Below are positions 25,594-33,877 of a DNA stretch of 64,000 nt, piece after piece; the first letter of the stretch is position 1; the number at the start of each line of letters is the position of its first letter. Origin of the DNA: Pigmentibacter ruber. Its GTDB lineage: Bacteria > Bdellovibrionota_B > Oligoflexia > Silvanigrellales > Silvanigrellaceae. Made by a program: the position numbers and the translations under genes. The DNA lies in assembly GCF_009792895.1 (NCBI RefSeq), contig NZ_WSSC01000005.1, forward strand, positions 1-64,000, read 5' to 3'. The notes beneath the pieces were generated by a model. That model ran no database searches. It was not told where the DNA came from and was given only the letters and a program-made list of their open reading frames with translations.

Positions 25594-27135
25594 TTAATTT
25601 AGAAGAGCAGGGTTGATTTTAATTTTATCACTTTTTTCATATGAAGAAAGAATATACTTTTGAGTTTTTGTGGCGAATTCTTGGCTGTTCATACCTGTCA
25701 TTTGTTTTTTTAGAGCTTCAATTTCATCTTTTGAATTTGTTGGCGATGTTTTCACTACTAATTTTACAATAGCTTTTTTCGTTCCAAAATCTAATACTTT
25801 TTGGATTAAATCACCAGGATTTTTAAGAGTAAATATATTTTGTGCTAGATTATCAGCCACACCAAGTTCGCTTATGAATGATTCAGAAACTTTATATTGT
25901 TTAGAAAGATATTGCCAAGTTATTTTGTTTTCTGTCAAAATAGTATTTAGCTTTGCAATATTTTTTGCAGATAATGTTTCATTTACTTCTTTTAAAAGAT
26001 TTGCTTCTAGCTTTTGTCTGATATCGCTTCCAATCAATTGCTCTGCTAATTGAAGCTTTACATCATCAAAAGATTTTGTAATTGCAGGTTTGCCTTCCAC
26101 AAATTTAAAAATGCGGAAACCAAAAGGTGTTTCGACTATTGTAGAAAGTGGTTTTTGAGCAGTTAAGCTGAGAGCAGCACTAACTGATTTAGGATCCATA
26201 TTTGATTCATCAATAAATCCAATATTGCCGCCGTTGTTTTTTGCATTTACATCATCATTTTTATCTTTTGCTAACTTAGCGAAATCAGCGCCTTTTGCTA
26301 ATTGGGCTTGAATTTCTTCAATTAGTTTTTTTGCCTCTGTAGGTGTCCTTTTTAAGGCTTCACCTTGTGCACGTTGTGCATCTTTATGAGAAATTAGGAT
26401 AGTTAAAGCTTTTACTTGAGCTTTTTGTGAAAATTGATTTTTAGAATTATTATATAATTGTGTTAAATTATTTAAATTGTTTTTATCATTAACGTATTTT
26501 TGTGATTCTTCCAATACTTTTTGCTTTAAAATAGCGTCAGGTAAAGTAATTAATGCATATTGTAATTTAAATTCTGTAGAATTAATTTTATTTTGAATTT
26601 CAGCTATATTTGTACTTATTGGGGTTGGTAAATAAAGTAAATTATTAAACTTTTGAATTTCTAATTGTTGCTTTAAAAATGAATAAAAGCTCAGTTCTGA
26701 CATTTGTTGTGAAGCTATATAGTTTTTAAATGCCTGCATATCAAACTGTTGAGTTTTTGGATTTTGAAACTGAGGTATGCTTCTAATTAAAGTAGCCATT
26801 TCTACATCTGAAACGTTCCAGCCAAGATTTTTAGCTTCTTCAGCTAAAACTTTTTCTTGAATCATGCGTTGAATGAGTTGGCGAGCAAGCATTTTTCTTT
26901 GCTCAGGTGGAGTGTCTTGGTTTAGTTGACTTGAAATAATTGCAGCAAATTGTTGCATTTCTATTTTTTCAGAACCAACTTGCGCTGCTGTATTTGGATC
27001 TAGCCCAAAAAGACCTGTTGGATTCAACCTACCGAAGCCAGTAAAGACAAACGCAACAACAGCAGTAATGATGATGAATCCTAAGACAAAAGACTTAGTA
27101 CTAACCGATGAAAATATTTTAGTGTTTAAGCGCAC
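25594..27135 (-). CDS. PpiD-like periplasmic foldase (SurA_N/parvulin)
   Basis: 513 residues. A single membrane helix near residues 15-35 anchors it in the inner membrane with the rest in the periplasm. SurA_N-like helices follow (FAAIISSQL, RQLIQRMIQEKVLAEEAK). A PPIC parvulin domain lies at about 240-350: KALTILISH, AKGADFAKLAKDKNDD, GGNIGFIDES, and TPFGFRIFKF. The GFRIF ending corresponds to the usual G(Y/W)H; the His is replaced, so isomerase activity may be weak. It should help outer-membrane protein folding. It is the first gene of the minus-strand run with nadK and nuoB, and divergent from mreC. Confidence 0.85.
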   Translation of the reverse strand: MRLNTKIFSSVSTKSFVLGFIIITAVVAFVFTGFGRLNPTGLFGLDPNTAAQVGSEKIEMQQFAAIISSQLNQDTPPEQRKMLARQLIQRMIQEKVLAEEAKNLGWNVSDVEMATLIRSIPQFQNPKTQQFDMQAFKNYIASQQMSELSFYSFLKQQLEIQKFNNLLYLPTPISTNIAEIQNKINSTEFKLQYALITLPDAILKQKVLEESQKYVNDKNNLNNLTQLYNNSKNQFSQKAQVKALTILISHKDAQRAQGEALKRTPTEAKKLIEEIQAQLAKGADFAKLAKDKNDDVNAKNNGGNIGFIDESNMDPKSVSAALSLTAQKPLSTIVETPFGFRIFKFVEGKPAITKSFDDVKLQLAEQLIGSDIRQKLEANLLKEVNETLSAKNIAKLNTILTENKITWQYLSKQYKVSESFISELGVADNLAQNIFTLKNPGDLIQKVLDFGTKKAIVKLVVKTSPTNSKDEIEALKKQMTGMNSQEFATKTQKYILSSYEKSDKIKINPALLN

Positions 27136-27305
27136 AGCAAACTCCTCTGCAAAAAACCGTCAACATTATCTCGCACTTTTTGAGAACAATTTCAAACTTT
27201 ATAGAGAAAGATCTTTCTTTTTTCTTCAGAACAACTTATTATTTTCTGTAAATTCTGATTTCTGCAAACTTGCTTTTATTATAGACGTTTTTATGTGGGT
27301 TAAAA

Positions 27306-28205
27306 ATGATACAATTTAAAAGATACGGTTTTTGGCTGGTATCTGTAGTAACTCTCATCTTTACTATGTTCTTTTTTTCAACAACACATCCTACAAAAAA
27401 AGAATTAAGTATATTAGAAAAAATAGTTTATTCAATAAGTAAACCTGTTGAAATGATTTTTCTTTCATCTAGTCACTTTATTTATACAACTTATAATTCA
27501 TATATAGATTTAAAAAATGCGAGAAAAGAAGCTGACACATTATCACGAGAAAATGCTGAATTAAAAGTGAAAATACGTACATTAGATGATATTATTTTAG
27601 AGAATAATAGGTTAAGGAAACTATTAAATTTATCGGAGAGAGTATCGGTAAAATTTATAACTTGTGAAGTAACGAGTTCTGATCCTTCATTTATATATAA
27701 AAATGTTCGAATTAATCAAGGTTCTAAAAATGGAATTCAGCCTGGAATGGGAGTGGTAGCTGAAGAGGGCGTTGTTGGAGTTGTGATGCGTGTAGCGGTC
27801 AATCACTCTGATGTTTTATTGCTAGTAGATCCAAACAGTAACTTGGATGTTATTGTTGCACGTAATAGAAGAAGAGGAGTTCTCCAAGGTGGGACAGATA
27901 ACTCTATGCAATTTAAGTATTTGGAAAGAGGAAGTAGTATTTTAGTTGGAGATGAAATTGTAACTAGTGGGTTAACAGGAGCATTTCCCAGTGGAATTTT
28001 AGTTGGTAAAGTGACAAATATAAGGGTAAATTCAGATGGAGTTACCCAGACAATAGAAGTTAAACCCGCAGTCAATTTTTTAGATTTATCTGAAGCGCTT
28101 GTGCTATTAAATCCAAATAGAGAAGTAGATGTAATTCGCAAAGTTGGTGGTGTTGATTGGATGAAAAAATTACTAGAATCAAATGCGGAGAAATCTGGTG
28201 GCTAG
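27306..28205 (+). CDS. mreC: Rod-shape-determining protein MreC
   Basis: 299 residues, typical for MreC. One N-terminal membrane helix (about 10-30), a coiled coil (about 70-105, with ENAELKVKIRTLDDIILENNRL), and then the beta-barrel domain with GIQPGMGVV, VLLLVDPNSNLDVIV and GLTGAFPSGILVG. MreC links the MreB scaffold with RodA and PBP2 at the elongasome in the periplasm. It starts a plus-strand operon with mreD, mrdA, rodA and ruvC. mreB is not next to it here. Confidence 0.95.
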   Translation: MIQFKRYGFWLVSVVTLIFTMFFFSTTHPTKKELSILEKIVYSISKPVEMIFLSSSHFIYTTYNSYIDLKNARKEADTLSRENAELKVKIRTLDDIILENNRLRKLLNLSERVSVKFITCEVTSSDPSFIYKNVRINQGSKNGIQPGMGVVAEEGVVGVVMRVAVNHSDVLLLVDPNSNLDVIVARNRRRGVLQGGTDNSMQFKYLERGSSILVGDEIVTSGLTGAFPSGILVGKVTNIRVNSDGVTQTIEVKPAVNFLDLSEALVLLNPNREVDVIRKVGGVDWMKKLLESNAEKSGG

Positions 28206-28746
28206 AACTAATTATTTAAGAAGCAAAACATCACATTTTTTCTTCTCATTATTATTTCTGATTTTTCTAGTTTATTTACAAGCATGTGTCCTTGCTAAAA
28301 GTTCTTCTTTGTGGCTACATATTGATTTAGTTTCGGTAGCAGTTATTTTTGTAAGTATCCAACATTTTTTACCACTCGCATTAATAAAAATATTATTTAT
28401 CGCTATATTACTTCAAGCAAATTCGTCTATACCAAGTGGTTTTTATATTATGTATTTTTTGTTAATTATTGTTTGTTCACATGTTTTATCAAAAATATTT
28501 TTATTTAATAGCTATTTTGGACAATTTTTTATCTTTTTAAGTCTATTTTTTCTAAAATTTTTTCTTTTCTATTTTACAATCCAAAACAGAGATTTTTTAA
28601 CTTTAGCAGGATTATTTTCCATTTCATGGAAAGGATTTATTTCTTCACTAATTATTTCATTACCTTTATTTAAATTTTTAAACTTTCTTGATTCTTTTTT
28701 TGAATTTATTCCTTCTCATGATAAAAAGAAGTTAATAGATCTTTAA
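28198..28746 (+). CDS. mreD: MreD-like membrane protein
   Basis: About 182 residues and very hydrophobic, with five or so membrane helices rich in Phe and Leu. The sequence is poorly conserved, as is usual for MreD; its identity rests on size, topology and its place between mreC and mrdA. I chose the GTG at 28198 because CGGAG lies 7 nt before it, giving an 8-nt overlap with the mreC end. An ATG at 28183 lacks a ribosome site. Confidence 0.8.
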   Translation: MARTNYLRSKTSHFFFSLLFLIFLVYLQACVLAKSSSLWLHIDLVSVAVIFVSIQHFLPLALIKILFIAILLQANSSIPSGFYIMYFLLIIVCSHVLSKIFLFNSYFGQFFIFLSLFFLKFFLFYFTIQNRDFLTLAGLFSISWKGFISSLIISLPLFKFLNFLDSFFEFIPSHDKKKLIDL

Positions 28747-28767
28747 ATTTATTGTTGGAGTCGGATA

Positions 28768-30798
28768 ATGCTTGATAATAGGTCAAGACAGGAGTCTGTT
28801 TCAGATCCAAGTCGAAGAAATATTATAGTTTCCTGTTTTTTAGGTATTACAGCGGCTATTACAGCTCGTCTTTGGTATTTACAAATTATTAAAGGAACTG
28901 ATTTTTCTGTTGCTTCTGCAAGGAATAGAGTTAGAGAAATTACTAGGCCAGCTCCTAGAGGACTTATCTACGATCGAAATAGTCGTATTTTGCTTTCAAA
29001 TAGATTATTTTTTGATTTAATTGTCATTCCACAATATCTACAAAATAGGCCTAAAACGCTTTCAATTGTTTCTGACTTATTTCATATTCCCATCCAACAA
29101 ATTGAACGAAAACTTTTAGATTCTCAAGCAAACCCTAAATTTGTACCTGTGAGAATAAAAAGAAACTTGTCTCTCCATGAAGTTGCAACGCTTGAATCAA
29201 ATAAATTCTTTTTACCTGGAGTTGATGTCGATTCGGCTCCAAGACGTGATTATTTAGGAAATGAATCAGCTCATTTGTTTGGATATCTTGGTGAGGTTAC
29301 TGCAAAAGAATTAGATATTTTAAATTCACAAGTATCAAACTATCAATACAGAGTTGGATCGATCATTGGAAAAACAGGGATTGAAAGAAAGTATGAAAAA
29401 TATTTGCGTGGAGGTGAAGGGAGAGAAGCATTACTAGTTGATGCATTAGGTAGACTACAAGCTGAAAACTCACTTGATATATCATTAAATTTAAGTAGGC
29501 CAGCGCAAAGAGGTAATGATGTTTATTTAACAATTGATTCTGACTTACAAAATATAGCCACTGAAGCTTTTCGAAATAAAAATGGAGCTATATGTGCATT
29601 AGATCCAAATAATGGTGAAATTCTTGTTTATTTATCTAATCCAAATTATAAATTAGCTATGTATCAAGATGGTTTAACAATGGAAGATTGGCAAAATTTA
29701 AGATCAAACCCTTTTAAGCCATTACTTGATAAAGTAACAGGAGGAGCTTATCCTCCTGGCTCAACTTTTAAAATTATTGTTGCTTTAGCTGCTTTGGAAG
29801 AAGGAGTTGTTACTGCTGAAAGAAAATTTAATTGCCCTGGATACTTTGTATTGGGTAATGGAAGATGGAAATGTTGGAAACATACTGGGCACGGGCCAGT
29901 AAATATGTCAGCAGCTTTGGAATTAAGTTGTGATGTTTATTTTTATAATGTTGGAAACCTAGTGGGTATAGATCGCATAGCAAAATGGGGTAAATTATTT
30001 GGACTAGGTGAGAGAACAGGCCTAGATTTAAATATGGAATTACCAGGAATTTCCCCATCAACTGAGTGGAAATTACGTACAAAAGGACTTCCATGGTTAA
30101 GTGGTGATACAATTAATGCTTCCATTGGCCAGGGTTTTAATTTATGCACTCCTATTCAAGTATTAAATGCATTTGCTGCTGTTGGTAATGGTGGCACCTT
30201 ATATAAACCCCATTTTCTAAAGAAAATTGTTGACAGTCAAGGGAAAGTTATATTCGAAGAAAAGCAAACGGAAATTAGGAAAATTAAAATTAATCCTGCC
30301 AATTTAGCTGTTGTAAAAAAAGGTTTATTTGATGTTGTGCAATCAAATATTGGTACGGCAAAACGTGCCAGAGTAGAAGGATTTACTGTCTCAGGAAAAA
30401 CGGGAACTGCCCAAACTTCTGCGCTTAAATTTACAAAAGGTGTTAATCAAGAAGATGTTGCTTTTAATGCTTTAGATCATGCTTGGTTTGCTGCTTATAG
30501 TCCTAGTGATACTCCAGAAATAGCTGTTGTTGTTTTTAGTGAATATGATGGTGGCGGTGGAGGTGCTAATGCTGCCCCAATTGCACAGCAAATTATAGAA
30601 GCATATTGGCGGAAAAAGTTTCCTGAGAAATTTGCAAAACCTGTTAAGACAAGTTTGGTTCCAAGAAGACAAAAACAAATATTGGATAGTAATTCAGATT
30701 TAACAAATGAAAATATTCCAATAGAAAGAATGAATGAGCAAAACCCAACAGATGGTCAGCCATTAAATGAGCCAGTTGTACCTGAAGAATTGAGGTAA
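28768..30798 (+). CDS. mrdA: Penicillin-binding protein 2 (elongasome transpeptidase)
   Basis: 676 residues. It cross-links peptidoglycan during cell elongation. One N-terminal membrane helix (FLGITAAITARLWYL), a PBP dimer domain (PAPRGLIYDRNSRILLSN onward), then the transpeptidase domain. The catalytic Ser is in the STFK motif of YPPGSTFK; the second motif is SCD in LSCDVYFYN and the third is KTGT in SGKTGTAQ. A Pro/Asn/Glu-rich tail of about 60 residues follows the domain. The 3-nt gap to rodA shows tight coupling. Confidence 0.95.
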   Translation: MLDNRSRQESVSDPSRRNIIVSCFLGITAAITARLWYLQIIKGTDFSVASARNRVREITRPAPRGLIYDRNSRILLSNRLFFDLIVIPQYLQNRPKTLSIVSDLFHIPIQQIERKLLDSQANPKFVPVRIKRNLSLHEVATLESNKFFLPGVDVDSAPRRDYLGNESAHLFGYLGEVTAKELDILNSQVSNYQYRVGSIIGKTGIERKYEKYLRGGEGREALLVDALGRLQAENSLDISLNLSRPAQRGNDVYLTIDSDLQNIATEAFRNKNGAICALDPNNGEILVYLSNPNYKLAMYQDGLTMEDWQNLRSNPFKPLLDKVTGGAYPPGSTFKIIVALAALEEGVVTAERKFNCPGYFVLGNGRWKCWKHTGHGPVNMSAALELSCDVYFYNVGNLVGIDRIAKWGKLFGLGERTGLDLNMELPGISPSTEWKLRTKGLPWLSGDTINASIGQGFNLCTPIQVLNAFAAVGNGGTLYKPHFLKKIVDSQGKVIFEEKQTEIRKIKINPANLAVVKKGLFDVVQSNIGTAKRARVEGFTVSGKTGTAQTSALKFTKGVNQEDVAFNALDHAWFAAYSPSDTPEIAVVVFSEYDGGGGGANAAPIAQQIIEAYWRKKFPEKFAKPVKTSLVPRRQKQILDSNSDLTNENIPIERMNEQNPTDGQPLNEPVVPEELR

Positions 30799-30801
30799 GT
30801 T

Positions 30802-31923
30802 ATGATTTTATTTTCATTAATAAAAGATCGTTTCAAAGGTATGCCTTGGGGTATAGTAATAACATGTTACTCAATTATTTGTATTGGTCTTTATAATCTA
30901 TATAGTGCTACCAATGCGTTTTACTATCCTGCAAGATTTTATGATCAAATTATATTTATTTTAATTGGAACTTTTGCTGCTATTTTTTGGGGAGTATTAC
31001 TAGATATTAAAAATTTGGAGAGATTAAGTTTATTTGGTTATATAATAGTTTGTATTATGTTATTAGCTGTTGATATATTTGGACGCAGTGCAAAAGGTGC
31101 TGAACGTTGGTTGGTATTAGGTCCTGTAAGAATTCAGCCAAGCGAATTTGTAAAGTTTGTGATTATATTGATAGTTGCAAGAAGTTTTAATTTAATGAAA
31201 GGATTTTCTGAATTTTCTCTTTTGAGTTTGTGGAGACAAATTTTATTTATTGGTGTTCCTTTTTTATTAATATTAGCTCAACCAGATTTAGGAACAGCTA
31301 GCTTAGTATTGCTTATTTCTGGTTTACAAATTGCAACTATAAAAGTTAGAGGAAAAAGTTTATTAACAGTTTTATTTATTACTGTTACGTTATCGATTTT
31401 AGCCTGGAATTTTATTTTGTATGATTATCAAAAACAACGAGTATTAACTTTTATTAATCCAATGTTAGATCCCCGTGGCTCAGGTTATCACTCTATTCAG
31501 AGTATGATTGCAGTTGGAAGCGGTGGACTTTGGGGACAAGGTTTTGGTCAAGGAACCCAAGCAAAACTAAATTTCTTACCAGAACGGCATACAGACTTTG
31601 CCTTTTCAGTTTGGGCAGAAGAACATGGGTTTATTGGTTGTTTAATTTTAATATTTTTATTTTCAATATTAATTATTCAAATATTTCAAATAGCTGATAG
31701 AGCTAGAGATTCTTTTTCAGTATTAGCAACAGTCGGTGTTGGGGCTTTTTTTCTATTCCATTTTGTAATTAATATAAGCATGGTTTTAGGTGTATTTCCT
31801 GTTGTTGGTGTGCCTTTATCATTTATCAGCTATGGAGGAACACATATGGTTACTGCTTTGAGTTGCATTGGTATTGTAGTTGCCGTAGAAAGAAAAAGGT
31901 ATTTATCAACAACATCTTTTTAA
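30802..31923 (+). CDS. rodA: RodA, SEDS peptidoglycan polymerase
   Basis: 373 residues with about ten membrane helices. SEDS hallmarks: GRSAKGAERWLVLGPVRIQPSEF, AQPDLGTA, and the large loop with LPERHTDFAFSVWAEEHGFIG, followed by PLSFISYGG near the end. RodA joins lipid II into glycan chains and works with PBP2, whose gene ends 3 nt before. Inner membrane. Confidence 0.96.
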   Translation: MILFSLIKDRFKGMPWGIVITCYSIICIGLYNLYSATNAFYYPARFYDQIIFILIGTFAAIFWGVLLDIKNLERLSLFGYIIVCIMLLAVDIFGRSAKGAERWLVLGPVRIQPSEFVKFVIILIVARSFNLMKGFSEFSLLSLWRQILFIGVPFLLILAQPDLGTASLVLLISGLQIATIKVRGKSLLTVLFITVTLSILAWNFILYDYQKQRVLTFINPMLDPRGSGYHSIQSMIAVGSGGLWGQGFGQGTQAKLNFLPERHTDFAFSVWAEEHGFIGCLILIFLFSILIIQIFQIADRARDSFSVLATVGVGAFFLFHFVINISMVLGVFPVVGVPLSFISYGGTHMVTALSCIGIVVAVERKRYLSTTSF

Positions 31924-31933
31924 GAGGTTTTTT

Positions 31934-32119
31934 GTGACAGAAGAATTGGTGCAAGAAAAAAACTCAAAAATGAAATTATTATTTATCAGTGGATTCATTT
32001 TTTCGCTGATTTGCGCTTCATTATACTTATTTTTGACAGCACTTGAGGATGATCACAAAGTAGATCAAGCTCCATTAAATAATCAGCAAAATAAAATTAG
32101 AACAGAGAAATTTCATTAG
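31934..32119 (+). CDS. Small single-pass membrane protein in the mre-ruvC operon
   Basis: 61 residues. GTG start at 31934 with AAGAGG 6 nt before it. A basic stretch, one membrane helix (LLFISGFIFSLICASLYLFLT) near residues 15-35, then a polar tail. Family not recognised. It lies 10 nt after rodA and 10 nt before ruvC, so translation in the operon is likely. A role in the elongasome is possible only by position. Confidence 0.6.
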   Translation: MTEELVQEKNSKMKLLFISGFIFSLICASLYLFLTALEDDHKVDQAPLNNQQNKIRTEKFH

Positions 32120-32129
32120 GTTAATAATA

Positions 32130-32711
32130 ATGCGTATTTTAGGAATAGATCCTGGGACAAGAATGGCTGGATATGGAATTATTGAAATCCAAAATTCAGG
32201 AAAAATATTGGCTGTAGCTGCAGGTGCTTGGGATTTAAATGCGAATCAGGAATTAGCCTCTAGACTCGCTACTTTAGCTATTGAGTTTCGCCGTGTAGTG
32301 GCTGCTTATGCACCAACACATTTATGTATTGAACTCTCATTTTTAGCTGAAAACCCTAGATCTGCATTGTATTTAGGACATGCAAGAGGTGTTGTGTTAT
32401 CTGAAGCTCATCAATCTGGTCTAAAAATAAGTGAAATTAGTGCTACTTCAGCAAAAAAAATTATTTCAGGAAATGGGCGTTGTAATAAAAATGAAATTGC
32501 TAAAATTATGAGTTCATTATTAGGATTTCAAATGCAAAGCCTTCCTCTTGATGCAACAGATGCTTTATCAATTGCTTGTGCGGATGCAATGCGAATAAAG
32601 CAATCATCTTTTCATTCTAGTAGTATTATAGATAAAAGTGATAGCAATAAAAAAATTTTAGAAGAATGGTCAAAATCTAAAAAACAAAAAAGAAGGTTAC
32701 AGTTTTTTTAA
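32130..32711 (+). CDS. ruvC: Holliday junction resolvase RuvC
   Basis: 193 residues. It cuts Holliday junctions with RuvAB in recombination repair. The four acidic metal ligands are visible: Asp7 in GIDPGT, Glu68 in CIELSF, and Asp141 and Asp144 in LPLDATDAL. The SALYLGHARG helix is typical. A Lys-rich tail of about 30 residues follows. ruvA and ruvB are not in the window. Its stop overlaps the start of the next gene (TAATG). Confidence 0.95.
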   Translation: MRILGIDPGTRMAGYGIIEIQNSGKILAVAAGAWDLNANQELASRLATLAIEFRRVVAAYAPTHLCIELSFLAENPRSALYLGHARGVVLSEAHQSGLKISEISATSAKKIISGNGRCNKNEIAKIMSSLLGFQMQSLPLDATDALSIACADAMRIKQSSFHSSSIIDKSDSNKKILEEWSKSKKQKRRLQFF

Positions 32712-33877
32712 TGTCTAAAATATTATCTTTCTTATTTTTATTATTCATATCTTTAAATCTATACGCACAAAAAATAAATCAACAAAAAGAATTAGAGATA
32801 AATTCAATTCCTACTAAATATAGTCTGTTAAAATTTACTATTTATTCCCCATACACAGATCTATCCCTTGCATTTACAGATGAAAACTATAAAAAAATTA
32901 TAGAAAATATCTCAATAGGTCTCATAAATAATTCAGCGGAAAATATTATTGGTTTAGGAATAAGTTTAGGTGTTTTAAAGGTCAAAAATAATTTTTATGG
33001 CCTAGGGATTTCTTCTATACATTTTTCAGAGAATGAATTTAATGGCCTACAAATTGGCCTTTATTCGCAAGTCGCTTTGATGAATGGAGCTCAATTATCC
33101 TTCCTTGCAAATTCTAATATAGTAAATGGAATTCAGCTTAGTGTTGTAAATTTTGTAGATGATTTAAATGGCATTCAAATTGCTCCGGTAACAAATTTTG
33201 CAAAAAATATAAACGGTTTACAATTAGGAATATATAATCATGCCGATGAAGTTTCAGGAGTTCAAATTGGAATAGTAAATTATGCTAAAAAAGTTTATGG
33301 CTCACAGATTGGATTGATAAATATTGCTGAAGATTCACATGGACTTTCTTTAGGAACATTATTTTCAATGGATCAAACAAATGGTTTTGCAAAAGTATAT
33401 TTTGCATCTGAAAATTACTTTCCATTTAATTATGGTTTGAAAATTGGAAATAATTTACTCTATAGTATAATTGAAGCTTCTCCTAATAATTATAATATTG
33501 ATAAAAGGATTTTAGCTCTTTCTTTATTAAATTATAGTTTTCTATTTTTTCCTTTTGATTTTAATGTATCTTTTGGTTTAGGAACCCAGTTGAGTATTGA
33601 TAAAATTTTTCTAGCTTTAGAATTAAAATGGTTAAATGTTGCTGAACAAGATAAAAGTAAATCAATTGGTGAGCATTTTTCTCTTCATTATTCATTATTA
33701 ACTGGATATAGATTAAGTAAACAAACAGAATCTTTTCTGAAGTTTTCAGTTTATGATTTAAATATTCCTGGAAAGTTTGAACTTATTAATGTCCCAAATT
33801 ATCTGCCTAATGCTCAATACTTATTTACGCTTGGGTTTGGTTTTCAATTTTTTATTTTTGGAAGTGATCGGTTTTAA
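32711..33877 (+). CDS. LA_2272-type surface repeat protein
   Basis: 388 residues. A signal peptide with a likely cut after LYA near residue 20. Residues about 95-220 hold imperfect repeats of the form NGLQIGLY, NGIQLSVV, NGIQIAPV, NGLQLGIY, SGVQIGIV, GSQIGLIN, about every 21 residues, which is the repeat named after Leptospira LA_2272. The C-terminal half is strand-like and ends in LGFGFQFFIFGSDRF, like an outer-membrane barrel end. The start overlaps the ruvC stop by one base; the 3' end overlaps the convergent aminopeptidase gene by 57 bp. Function unknown; surface exposure is inferred. Confidence 0.75.
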   Translation: MSKILSFLFLLFISLNLYAQKINQQKELEINSIPTKYSLLKFTIYSPYTDLSLAFTDENYKKIIENISIGLINNSAENIIGLGISLGVLKVKNNFYGLGISSIHFSENEFNGLQIGLYSQVALMNGAQLSFLANSNIVNGIQLSVVNFVDDLNGIQIAPVTNFAKNINGLQLGIYNHADEVSGVQIGIVNYAKKVYGSQIGLINIAEDSHGLSLGTLFSMDQTNGFAKVYFASENYFPFNYGLKIGNNLLYSIIEASPNNYNIDKRILALSLLNYSFLFFPFDFNVSFGLGTQLSIDKIFLALELKWLNVAEQDKSKSIGEHFSLHYSLLTGYRLSKQTESFLKFSVYDLNIPGKFELINVPNYLPNAQYLFTLGFGFQFFIFGSDRF

